A DNA stretch of 64,000 nt from NBLH01 sp050296515. Its GTDB lineage: Bacteria > Bacteroidota > Bacteroidia > Bacteroidales > NBLH01. The notes below the pieces were generated by a model, which made no database searches, was not told where the DNA came from, and saw only the letters and a program-made list of their open reading frames with translations. Numbering within the stretch: the first letter of the stretch is position 1; the number at the start of each line of letters is the position of its first letter. Below are positions 33,284 to 41,408 of the stretch, in pieces. The translations under genes and the position numbers were made by a program. Where the stretch lies: positions 62,001 to 126,000 of the forward strand of contig JBNKRJ010000127.1 of the NCBI GenBank assembly GCA_050296515.1, written 5' to 3'.

Positions 33284-34150
33284 TTAAACCCATTCTTCCT
33301 GTAATATTTCGCCTTGTAACGAAACTACCATTGCTTTGATAGGAACTTTCCTTGATGCTCTTTCAACAGCTGCTTTAGTCATTTGAAGTAACCCTCCGCA
33401 ACAGGGAACCTGCATAATCATTACAGTGAGGGTGTTGATTTTTGCATCATCAATCATGCTGGTCATTTTATTGACATAAGTGTCTAATCCATCATCTAAT
33501 TTTGGGCAAGCAATTGCTAAACCTTTGCCTTTTAGATACTTCTGGTGGAAATTGCCCATTGCAAATGCAACACAGTCAGCTGCAATTAGCACATCTGCAT
33601 TTTGAAAATAGGGTGCCATTGGATTAATCAGGTGCATTTGAACAGGCCATTGTTGTAGTTCAGATTTTCCGGTTACCATTTCGCCAGTATTAACAGTAAG
33701 ATTGTTGGCATTAAAACTAATTGTTTGAGAGCCTGGACAACCGCCTCCGGCATGATGATGTCCAGAATTGTGTACTTCCATAATTGCAGATTTTATGTCA
33801 AAGTCAATATTTTGTTCGTTATTTCTTAGATAAGCAACTGCTTCTTTCAAAAAGGTTGTTTCGCCATGCTCTTTAAGGTGTTTCATGTGAGCAATTACTG
33901 TTGCTTTACCTTTAGGAACCATTATCTCCATTACCTTGGTTTCATTATAAGGTTCTGCTTCACGCTTTTCTATAGTAATTGCACCTTGTGGGCAATGCCC
34001 TAAACATGCACCAAGCCCATCGCACATTAAATCGCTAATCAATCTTGCTTTACCTTCAATTATTTGCAGGGCACCTTCGTGACAATTTGGAACGCAGTTT
34101 CCGCATCCATCACACAATTCTTCGTCAATTTTTACCATTTCGCGTATCAT
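33284..34150 (-). CDS. 4Fe-4S ferredoxin-like partner of Hcp
   Basis: A 288-residue iron-sulfur protein. The N-terminal ferredoxin pair is CDGCGNCVPNCHEGAL and CDGLGACLGHCPQGAI; in the second, one of the four usual Cys is Leu, a substitution I recall as normal for this family. Further conserved Cys/His lie in GHHHAGGGCPG, DCVAFAMG, ACPKLDDG and QVPCCGG. These proteins accompany hcp in anaerobes and probably supply electrons. A second in-frame ATG lies at 34138; I kept 34150. A -7 box and a palindromic operator lie directly upstream. Confidence 0.88.
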   Translation of the reverse strand: MIREMVKIDEELCDGCGNCVPNCHEGALQIIEGKARLISDLMCDGLGACLGHCPQGAITIEKREAEPYNETKVMEIMVPKGKATVIAHMKHLKEHGETTFLKEAVAYLRNNEQNIDFDIKSAIMEVHNSGHHHAGGGCPGSQTISFNANNLTVNTGEMVTGKSELQQWPVQMHLINPMAPYFQNADVLIAADCVAFAMGNFHQKYLKGKGLAIACPKLDDGLDTYVNKMTSMIDDAKINTLTVMIMQVPCCGGLLQMTKAAVERASRKVPIKAMVVSLQGEILQEEWV

Positions 34151-34181
34151 AGTCCTGGAGTTTTAGTTGTTAATTACAATG

Positions 34182-34189
34182 CAAAGATA
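34182..34189 (-). promoter_or_regulatory. -7 box for the ferredoxin/hcp genes
   Basis: On the minus strand TATCTTTG, an exact TAnnTTTG match, 31 bases upstream of the start. No TTTG at -33; an activator site is found there instead. Confidence 0.6.
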
Positions 34190-34212
34190 AGGCTGTCAAG
34201 AAACAAAAAACG

Positions 34213-34226
34213 GTAACAAATGTTAC
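34213..34226. promoter_or_regulatory. Palindromic operator, probably for the Crp/Fnr regulator
   Basis: GTAACAAATGTTAC is a palindrome with six-base arms GTAACA/TGTTAC and a two-base centre. Its centre is about 43 bases upstream of the transcription start predicted from the -7 box, close to the -41.5 position used by class II Crp/Fnr activators. It lies between the regulator gene and the ferredoxin/hcp genes. Confidence 0.65.
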
Positions 34227-34390
34227 AATAGAAGATTTTTTTATCTTATTTTCATCTATTTTTTAAAATTTGACTTAATTTGTAAGATGGAACTGCAAGA
34301 TTCAAATAAACATTTTCTTGTAAATTATTGATTATTTGAATCTTGCTTGTTTCGCTTTTGTTTTTATGATTTTTATCAGATTTGATTTAG

Positions 34391-35059
34391 ATGGAAGAAT
34401 TACTGGCGAAATGTTCATTGTTTAAAAATTTGAAACCAAAGGAAGTAGCACTTTTTTTTAGCGAAGTTAATTTTCAAAAAAGGAATTATTCAAAAGAACA
34501 ACTGATTGCTCAGGCTGATACTGAAGTAAATAACTTATTAGTGCTCCTTGAAGGCTCAGTTCGTGGGGAAATGACAGATTATTCAGGCAAAACTATAAAA
34601 ATAGAGGATATTGAGGGCCCGAACTTATTGGCCCCGGCCTTTTTATTCGGAAGTAATAATCGATTTCCTGTCACTATTATTGCAAATAAAGAGGTGCTGA
34701 TTCTATCAATTGATAAGGTCTCATTTATAAAGCTTTTGCAAATGAATGAGCAAATACTTTCTAATTTCATGAATAACATTTCAAATCGAGCCCAGTTTTT
34801 ATCAAATAAGCTTCGCTTTCTTTCATTTCAGTCAATCAAAGGGAAAATTGCCCACTTTTTATTGCAACTCTCAAAAAAGACTGGCAAGGATGAATTCCTA
34901 CTTCCAAAATCACAAAATGAGCTGGCCGAAATGTTTGGCGTAGCACGTCCTTCGCTTGGCAGAGCCATGCGTGAATTAGATAATGACGGAATTATTCAAG
35001 CTGTAGGAAAGAATGTTAAAATACTGGATAAGAATGGCTTGACAGGTTTGCTTAAATAA
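34391..35059 (+). CDS. Crp/Fnr family transcriptional regulator, probable Hcp regulator
   Basis: A 222-residue regulator. A cyclic-nucleotide-binding-type beta-roll spans residues ~10-120 (LLVLLEGSVRGEMTDYSGKTIKIEDIEGPNLL). A dimerisation helix follows, then a C-terminal winged helix with SQNELAEMFGVARPSLGRAMRELDNDGII. The recognition helix ARPSLGRAMREL is like that of HcpR-type regulators rather than Crp. It is divergent from the ferredoxin and hcp genes, with a GTAACA/TGTTAC palindrome between, so it probably senses NO or nitrite and activates them. No N-terminal Cys cluster, so it is not an oxygen-sensing Fnr. Confidence 0.87.
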   Translation: MEELLAKCSLFKNLKPKEVALFFSEVNFQKRNYSKEQLIAQADTEVNNLLVLLEGSVRGEMTDYSGKTIKIEDIEGPNLLAPAFLFGSNNRFPVTIIANKEVLILSIDKVSFIKLLQMNEQILSNFMNNISNRAQFLSNKLRFLSFQSIKGKIAHFLLQLSKKTGKDEFLLPKSQNELAEMFGVARPSLGRAMRELDNDGIIQAVGKNVKILDKNGLTGLLK

Positions 35060-35070
35060 TAACTTGGTGA

Positions 35071-35180
35071 CTAGTGTCAAGTCAAGTATGATATTTCTGG
35101 TAATTAGCCAGGTGATAATACCCGGCTGGTGCACTTGTCAGGTGTTGTCACCTGACAAATTAGCCTTGACACAACACTAG
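35071..35180 (-). repeat. Twin-hairpin palindromic element, copy 2 (complete)
   Basis: The complete copy, inverted relative to 23532-23628. It starts CTAGTGTCAAGTCAAG (35071-35086) and ends CTTGACACAACACTAG (35165-35180), imperfect terminal inverted repeats. Inside are a perfect hairpin TGTCAGGTG-TTGT-CACCTGACA (35136-35157) and a weaker one AGCCAGGTG-ATAA-TACCCGGCT (35106-35127). It lies between the convergent Crp/Fnr and AraC genes. Its size and ends resemble a MITE or a REP-type element. Confidence 0.88.
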
Positions 35181-35188
35181 CTATTTCG

Positions 35189-36094
35189 TCAGTTGCTGCT
35201 TGGTTTAAACCTCATTCTATACCTTAACGGAGATATACCCACTGCATTTTTAAACTTCCTTGAGAAATAGTTGTATTCATTAAATCCTGATTGAATGGCA
35301 ATGTCTGCTACTTGCTCATTCGACTCTCTAAGCATTTGCTTTGCTTTCTCCAATCGAATGTGTATAAGGTAGTCAATGGGTGATTGCCCGGTGGCCTTTT
35401 TAAAAACACGCTGAAAATTCCTGACTGACATGTAAGATTTATCCGCAAGAAATTCAAGGGTGATATCCATCGAATAATTATTTTCAAGATAGTCAATAAT
35501 AGAGCCTATGCGCAGTAATGAAATCGCTTCGCGCGATTTTAGTTTTGAGTATTCCCTTGAAAGATAAATGACTAATTCTTCTAGTTTGTTTTTGATAATC
35601 ATGTCATAGCCAGGTTCTTGAGTGTTTTGTTCTAAGAACATGGTATTTATAATAAACTCAATTCTGGCCAAATCTTTTCTGTTTAACCGTAAAATGTGTT
35701 TAAAGTGATGCCTGTTGCGGTATTGCGGTTCAAGAATGAATAGGGCATTGTATCCCGGTATTTTTTTTAAAGTATCTGTGTCAATCATGTCTGGTTTAGC
35801 ATTGGTGTCAAACATTACATTGACAATTTCGAGGTTGCTGGCATCTTTAAATGCATGCGCCTGATAGCCTTGTAAAACAAAAATATCACCAGCAGAGGCA
35901 ATGTATTCATTCCCTTCAACAAAATGGATACTATTCCCTTTTAGAATAATTATTATCTCTGTAAAGTCGTGGTAATGAAGTTTTTCGGTTAAGTCATGTT
36001 CGTGAGTGACCCCCTGTTTGCGATTCACTTTGCAAACATTTACAGGGATCTTTTCATCTTTAAAATAGTTTTTACCTAACGCTTTTTCTACCAT
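35189..36094 (-). CDS. AraC family transcriptional regulator with cupin sensor
   Basis: A 301-residue regulator. The N-terminal cupin domain shows LHYHDFTEIIIILKGNSIHFVEGNEY and GDIFVLQGYQAHAF, a sugar- or ligand-sensing beta-barrel. The C-terminal double helix-turn-helix has DITLEFLADKSYMSVRNFQRVFKKATGQSPIDYLIHIRLEKAKQML and VADIAIQSGFNEYNYFSRKFKNAVGISPLRYR. Many such proteins activate sugar-use genes. It is divergent from transketolase across 320 bases, but a link between them is only a guess. Confidence 0.9.
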   Translation of the reverse strand: MVEKALGKNYFKDEKIPVNVCKVNRKQGVTHEHDLTEKLHYHDFTEIIIILKGNSIHFVEGNEYIASAGDIFVLQGYQAHAFKDASNLEIVNVMFDTNAKPDMIDTDTLKKIPGYNALFILEPQYRNRHHFKHILRLNRKDLARIEFIINTMFLEQNTQEPGYDMIIKNKLEELVIYLSREYSKLKSREAISLLRIGSIIDYLENNYSMDITLEFLADKSYMSVRNFQRVFKKATGQSPIDYLIHIRLEKAKQMLRESNEQVADIAIQSGFNEYNYFSRKFKNAVGISPLRYRMRFKPSSN

Positions 36095-36414
36095 AATTTA
36101 TTAACCGAAATTGCAAAATGATTGATATAAAGCAAAAATAGGCAAATTGATTGAAAAAATGAATGAATGTAAATGATGTTTAATTTAGATTTAAAGACAC
36201 CTGATAAAATTCATACATTTTTTTAACAATGTGTAAATTGATGAAAATAGTATTGCATTTCATTGAACTATGTGCGTATGTGTCGTCTTACTGGCCTGAT
36301 AGTCCATTATTTTGGCAGGATAATTCTGATGCGATATGAGAATTTATTTCTTTCTTTGCATTTTATAATATCACGTTAAGGGTTCCAATAAAATTATTAT
36401 TTACAAGAAGTATC
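36095..36414. other. 320-base divergent intergenic region
   Basis: Between the divergent AraC regulator and transketolase genes. No gene and no repeat. TTTCTTTG (around 36349-36358) is a near match to a -7 box for transketolase, with the first A missing. Nothing stronger was recognised. Confidence 0.4.
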
Positions 36415-38457
36415 ATGATGAATGACAAAGTAGTAAACAAGGCAGCTGACAATATTCGGGTGTTATCTGCCGCTATGGTAGAAAAAGCAAAATCAGGCCA
36501 TCCCGGAGGTGCAATGGGGGGAGCAGATTATATCAATATTTTGTATTCCGAATTTCTAAATTTCGATCCAGACAATCCTGCATGGGAATTCAGAGATCGT
36601 TTCTTTCTAGACCCAGGACACATGTCACCAATGTTATATTCTCAATTGGCATTGTTAGGCAGGTTTACGATGGAGGATATTGCTCAGTTTCGTCAATGGG
36701 GTAGTCCAACAGACGGTCATCCTGAAAGAAATTTAAGCAAAGGAATTGAAAATACTTCAGGCCCCTTGGGTGTTGGTCATTCTCTGGGAATAGGTGCTGC
36801 CATTGCTGAACGATTTATGGCAGAGCGTTTTGGTGAATGGATGTCGCACAAAACTTATGTGTTTATTTCGGATGGTGGTATCCAGGAAGAAATTTCACAA
36901 GGAGCTGGTCGAATAGCAGGTTTCTTAGGCTTGAGCAATTTAATCATGTTTTATGATTCAAATGATATTCAGCTTTCAACTAAAGTGAAGGAAGTTACTG
37001 GTGAGGATACCGCTGCTAAATACAAAGCATGGGGATGGAATGTAATCACCATTAAAGGGAATGACCTTAATGAAATAAGAAAAGCTTTAACTGAAGCCAA
37101 TGCGCAAAACGAAAAACCAACCTTAATCATTGGTAAAACAGTTATGGGCAAAGGTGCATTGGATGCAAATGATGCTTCTTTTGAAAACATGGTTTCAACA
37201 CACGGACAACCTTTAAGTGCAGCCGGTGCATCAATTGAAAAAACGATCAAAAACTTAGGAGGAGATCCGGAAAACCCATTCACTATTTTTCCTGAAGTTG
37301 CTGATTATTATAATGATATTCTTGATAAAAAACGTGCTTTTGTCAAGAAAAAAAATACAGAAAAAACTGATTGGGCAAAAGCAAATCCAGAACTTGCCGC
37401 AAAGTATGGCAAGTTTATGAGCAGGGAGCTTCCAGAATTAGATTTTAGCAAAATTGAACAATCTGATAATGTTGCTACTCGTGGTGCATCAGGGAAAGTA
37501 CTCGCTTATTTAGCAGACAGGGTGGAAAACATGGTTGTTTCATCTGCAGATTTATCAAACAGTGATAAAACGGATGCTTTTTTAAAAAAGACAAAACCAT
37601 TTGCAAAAGGTGATTTCTCAGGAGCTTTCTTACAAGCTGGTGTTTCTGAGCTAACTATGGCTGCTTTGATGAATGGTATGGCACTGCACGGAGGTATTAT
37701 TCCTGTATGTGCAACCTTCTTTGTGTTTTCTGATTACATGAAGCCGGTATTAAGACTTTCTGCCTTAATGGAAATTCCTGTAATCTACTTATGGACACAC
37801 GATTCATTCAGGGTAGGAGAGGATGGTCCAACACACCAACCAGTTGAGCATGAAGCACAAATCCGATTAATGGAACAGTTAAAAAATCATAGTGGAAATC
37901 CATCTGTTTTAGGCTTACGTCCGGCAGGAGCTGGCGAAACGACTGTTGCCTGGGAAATGGCATTGAAAAATGATAAAACTCCGACCGCTTTAATTTTAAC
38001 TCGCCAAAATGTTAGTGAAGTTGAATTGCATGGAGAGCCTGATTTCTATACAAGGGCAAAAGAGGCGGAAAAGGGAGCCTATATTGTTTACGAATCACAT
38101 AAAGGTGAAAAGCCTGATTTAGTGTTGCTTGCAAATGGTTCGGAGGTTTCAACTTTATACGAAGGAATGAAGTTGGTGTTGAAAGAAAAGCCGCTGAAAG
38201 TAAAAGTGGTTTCTATAATTTCTTCAGGCTTGTTCATGCAGCAATCTGCTGAATATAAGAGTGAAGTATTGCCTGCCGGAGTAAAAACACTGGGAATGAC
38301 AGCCGGACTTCCTGCAACTTTGCAACCTTTTGTTGGGATGAATGGTGATGTATTTGGTTTAGATCATTTTGGTTATTCTGCTCCTGCAAAAGTACTGGAT
38401 GATAAGTTTGGATTTACACCAGAAAAAGCAAAAGAATTTATTCTTAAGAACTTGTAA
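36415..38457 (+). CDS. tkt: Transketolase
   Basis: A 680-residue single-chain transketolase of the pentose phosphate pathway. The N-terminal thiamine-diphosphate domain shows SGHPGGAMGGADYINILY, GHPERNLSKGIENTSGPLGVGHSLGIGAA and ISDGGIQEEISQ. The Pyr domain starts near ATRGASGKVLAYLAD, with the catalytic-type glutamate around QAGVSELTMAALMNG. It has THDSFRVGEDGPTHQPVEHEA and the C-terminal domain from ~540 (LLANGSEVSTLYEG). The enzyme moves two-carbon ketol units between sugar phosphates. ATG codons occur at 36415 and 36418. A terminator follows directly. Confidence 0.96.
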   Translation: MMNDKVVNKAADNIRVLSAAMVEKAKSGHPGGAMGGADYINILYSEFLNFDPDNPAWEFRDRFFLDPGHMSPMLYSQLALLGRFTMEDIAQFRQWGSPTDGHPERNLSKGIENTSGPLGVGHSLGIGAAIAERFMAERFGEWMSHKTYVFISDGGIQEEISQGAGRIAGFLGLSNLIMFYDSNDIQLSTKVKEVTGEDTAAKYKAWGWNVITIKGNDLNEIRKALTEANAQNEKPTLIIGKTVMGKGALDANDASFENMVSTHGQPLSAAGASIEKTIKNLGGDPENPFTIFPEVADYYNDILDKKRAFVKKKNTEKTDWAKANPELAAKYGKFMSRELPELDFSKIEQSDNVATRGASGKVLAYLADRVENMVVSSADLSNSDKTDAFLKKTKPFAKGDFSGAFLQAGVSELTMAALMNGMALHGGIIPVCATFFVFSDYMKPVLRLSALMEIPVIYLWTHDSFRVGEDGPTHQPVEHEAQIRLMEQLKNHSGNPSVLGLRPAGAGETTVAWEMALKNDKTPTALILTRQNVSEVELHGEPDFYTRAKEAEKGAYIVYESHKGEKPDLVLLANGSEVSTLYEGMKLVLKEKPLKVKVVSIISSGLFMQQSAEYKSEVLPAGVKTLGMTAGLPATLQPFVGMNGDVFGLDHFGYSAPAKVLDDKFGFTPEKAKEFILKNL

Positions 38458-38480
38458 ATATCCGAAGTATTATAAATTTT

Positions 38481-38511
38481 AAGGCTGGACATTCATCCAG
38501 CCTTTTGTTTT
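38481..38511 (+). terminator. Intrinsic terminator after transketolase
   Basis: AAGGCTGGA (38481-38489), a 6-base loop and TCCAGCCTT (38496-38504) followed by TTGTTTT. Confidence 0.88.
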
Positions 38512-38572
38512 GTAATTATCTTATCTTTATCCCTCAATCATTTTGTTAGATTAATCTACTGAAATTTGGAAT

Positions 38573-40141
38573 ATGAAAGGTCTGCTTCTTTTGTTTTTAT
38601 TCTTTCCACTGTTCATGAATGCCCAACAAATAGCTGATTGGCAGCACTTAGACCCCAAACTAGATAGTGTTTTAGGAGTTAGTTCTTACAGAGCGTATGA
38701 ATACTTGAAGGGAAGAGAATCAAAGACTGTAATTGTTGCTATTTTAGACAATGGAGCAGAATTAACGCATGAAGATTTACAAGGTCAGTTCTGGATAAAT
38801 GAGGATGAGGTTCCAGGAAATGGAATTGATGATGATAATAACGGCTATATTGATGATATGCATGGCTGGAATTTCTTGGGAAACCAAAAAGGCGAAAACA
38901 TAAAGCGCGAGACTACTGAATTAACGAGAATTTTTACTCGTTTGCGAGAGAAGTATGCAGGCAGAGGACTTTCTGTTCTTAATAAAGAAGATTCTTTAGA
39001 ATATGTTTACTATCAGGATATTAAAACCGCTTTTGAAAAAGAATTTCAGAAAAAGAATGATGATATACGTTTTTACAAATTTTTAATAGCAAATTACAAA
39101 AGTGCTTTTACTATTTTAACAGAGCACTTTGGACATTCTGATTTTAATGAGGATTCAATTCTTTCTATGTCATCAAATAATTCGTCTGTTACAGCTGCAA
39201 AGAAATTTATGCTTGGTGCTATTGAATTGAAGTTTGACGATAAAAGTCTTGTAGGCATTGTGAAAAATATGGAACAGGATTTAGAAACGCGTCTAAATCC
39301 TTTTTTTAATGTTCGCGAAGAGATCGTTGGAGATGATCCTGCTGATTTATCGGACAGTATTTACGGTAACAATATGGTTGATGCAATGAGTCCTTATCAT
39401 GGTACTGGAGTTGGAGGAACCATTGGTGCTTTATGGAATGAGAACAAGGTAAGTGGCATCGCAAGAAATGTCAAGCTGATGATATTGAGAGTATTACCTA
39501 ATGGTGATGAAAGAGATAAAGACATTGCATTGGCCATAAAATATGCTGTGCGAAATGGTGCTGATATCATCAATTGCAGTTTTGGAAAGATGTATTCTTC
39601 TCATCCGGAGTTTGTTCAGCAAGCCATTAAAGAGGCTGAAAAGGCAAACGTTTTAATTGTTCATGCAGCCGGTAATGATAGTAAAAATAACGATAGTATT
39701 CCAACTTATCCAACAGGATATTATCAGGATGGAACTCGTGCTAAAAATTGGTTAAGTGTTGGAGCTACGGGCCTGCAAGACAATGAAAATATGATTGCTC
39801 CTTTTTCAAATTACGGTAAACAATCGGTGGATGTTTTTGCTCCCGGGGTTGATATAAAATCCTGTGTTTTAGGGAGTAAATATGATTGGGCAAGCGGAAC
39901 AAGTACCGCTGCACCGGTAGTCGCTGGAATTGCTGCAGTGTTAAAATCCTATTTCCCTGATTTAAACGCTAAGCAACTTAAAGAAATAATTATACAGTCG
40001 TGCTATAAACCTAAAACAAAGCAAGTTTATCTTCCTGGAACTAAAAAAATGGCATCTTTGAAAGAACTATCTGTTTCAGGTGGAATAGCCAATCTGTATC
40101 GGGCTGTTTTATTGGCCGAGAAAGCTAGTTTAAATAAATAA
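38573..40141 (+). CDS. Secreted subtilisin-like S8 peptidase
   Basis: A 522-residue protease with a signal peptide (MKGLLLLFLFFPLFMNAQ). The triad is visible: Asp59 in VAILDNGAELTHEDL, His276 in YHGTGVGGTIGAL and Ser444 in SGTSTAAPVVAGIAA, with the oxyanion Asn in HAAGNDSKNN. About 215 residues separate Asp and His, far more than the ~32 in classic subtilisins. The insert is charged and helical (KDEDSLEYVYYQDIKTAFEK-like), and may cover the active site or bind a partner. No C-terminal sorting domain is seen. The AraC-type gene follows 10 bases later. Confidence 0.92.
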   Translation: MKGLLLLFLFFPLFMNAQQIADWQHLDPKLDSVLGVSSYRAYEYLKGRESKTVIVAILDNGAELTHEDLQGQFWINEDEVPGNGIDDDNNGYIDDMHGWNFLGNQKGENIKRETTELTRIFTRLREKYAGRGLSVLNKEDSLEYVYYQDIKTAFEKEFQKKNDDIRFYKFLIANYKSAFTILTEHFGHSDFNEDSILSMSSNNSSVTAAKKFMLGAIELKFDDKSLVGIVKNMEQDLETRLNPFFNVREEIVGDDPADLSDSIYGNNMVDAMSPYHGTGVGGTIGALWNENKVSGIARNVKLMILRVLPNGDERDKDIALAIKYAVRNGADIINCSFGKMYSSHPEFVQQAIKEAEKANVLIVHAAGNDSKNNDSIPTYPTGYYQDGTRAKNWLSVGATGLQDNENMIAPFSNYGKQSVDVFAPGVDIKSCVLGSKYDWASGTSTAAPVVAGIAAVLKSYFPDLNAKQLKEIIIQSCYKPKTKQVYLPGTKKMASLKELSVSGGIANLYRAVLLAEKASLNK

Positions 40142-40151
40142 TTTAGTCCTA

Positions 40152-41294
40152 ATGACTCTTCTCACAGATTTATTGTTAGTCATTGGTTTTGTGGTAATAT
40201 TTTTAGTACTGCTAATGTTACTAAATGCAAGGCAAAAAGGACTGTCGCTGAGGCTTTTAGCTGGCTTTTTTGTTGCTGCTTTTGTGCTTAACCTTGATTA
40301 TTATTCAGTTTTGCATAATCTGCGAACACTGGAACTTATTATATTTCCTGCTACTTCGGGGCTTGAATTCGCGCTTGGCCCTTTGATATTATTTTATGTG
40401 AGATCTGTATTTGATCCAAAAATAAGAATTCGAAATTTACTTGTCCACTTAATCCCTTTTTTCGTTTTTGAGTTATTGTTTTACCTTCCATACCTTGTAA
40501 GTGTTTTAAGAAAAGAATATTTGTTTAATTATCTTCAAATTTTAGAGAATGAACTGTTTCGTTACTATGTTAGTATGTTATTTATAGTGATTTATACGAT
40601 TCGTTCGTATTGGGAATTGGTTCATTATCAGTCTGCGGCAAAAGATAATTGTTCAAATCTCAACATTTCTGATTTAATATGGATAAAACGCTTGATAATT
40701 GGCACTCTGGTTGTTTTAATACTAGATATGTTGCAAGAATTCAGCCTGTCAATTTGGCTAGATTTAAAAACCATTCCTTTTTTTGACAATGGATATATCA
40801 CTGCGTTTTCGGTAATAGTTTTAGTGACATATTTAGGATATTATGGTATAAGACGCTCAAAAGTTCTTATTCCAACTTATTTATTTGAAAACTTATCTCC
40901 AAACGAAAAGAAAACTGTTGAAGGAAATGTTTTTTTAGACAAGGACGAGCTATCCCTAATGAAGAAAGGTCTTTCGAGAGCATTTGAAGATGAAAAGCTA
41001 TATCTTGACGAAGATCTGACTCTGAGTACATTAGCTTTAAATTTATCACTTAATAGCAAAAAAATATCCTGGTTTCTAAATCATCATTTACAAACAAACT
41101 TTCATGATTATGTTAATAAGTATCGGGTTAAAGAATTTATTGAGCGAATTAAATCAGGAAATTACAAAGAGTACACTTTATTGGCGATTGCATTTGATTC
41201 CGGTTTCAAATCCAAAACAAGTTTTAACCGAATCTTTAAAAATGAAATGGGATTAACTCCTTCCGAATTCAAGAAACAGCAGCAAAAGAAATAA
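40152..41294 (+). CDS. AraC family regulator with membrane-spanning N-terminus
   Basis: A 380-residue protein. Residues ~1-240 form about seven hydrophobic segments (LLLVIGFVVIFLVLLMLL, LFVVAAFVLN-like, LIPFFVFELLFYLPYLV, MLFIVIYTI, IIGTLVVLILDML, AFSVIVLVTYLGYYGI). The C-terminal domain is an AraC-type helix-turn-helix (LTLSTLALNLSLNSKKISWFLNHHLQTNFHDYVNKYRVKEF and LLAIAFDSGFKSKTSFNRIFKNEMGLTPSEFKK). It probably senses a signal in or at the membrane and acts on DNA from there. It lies 10 bases after the subtilase and may be co-transcribed, so peptide sensing is one guess. Confidence 0.85.
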   Translation: MTLLTDLLLVIGFVVIFLVLLMLLNARQKGLSLRLLAGFFVAAFVLNLDYYSVLHNLRTLELIIFPATSGLEFALGPLILFYVRSVFDPKIRIRNLLVHLIPFFVFELLFYLPYLVSVLRKEYLFNYLQILENELFRYYVSMLFIVIYTIRSYWELVHYQSAAKDNCSNLNISDLIWIKRLIIGTLVVLILDMLQEFSLSIWLDLKTIPFFDNGYITAFSVIVLVTYLGYYGIRRSKVLIPTYLFENLSPNEKKTVEGNVFLDKDELSLMKKGLSRAFEDEKLYLDEDLTLSTLALNLSLNSKKISWFLNHHLQTNFHDYVNKYRVKEFIERIKSGNYKEYTLLAIAFDSGFKSKTSFNRIFKNEMGLTPSEFKKQQQKK

Positions 41295-41371
41295 TCGTAT
41301 GTTTTAACTCATTTTAGTTGAGGAAAAGGTGTCAAATATTTCTTTGGGGCGTTTCGATGTCCTGTACTTGG

Positions 41372-41379
41372 TAGTTTTG
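41372..41379 (+). promoter_or_regulatory. -7 box for the beta-lactamase-fold hydrolase gene
   Basis: TAGTTTTG fits TAnnTTTG, 30 bases before the start codon; a TTTG at 41343-41346 gives a long 25-base spacer. Confidence 0.35.
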
Positions 41380-41408
41380 GAGCTAATATTCATTAAAAAG
41401 ATTAAAAC

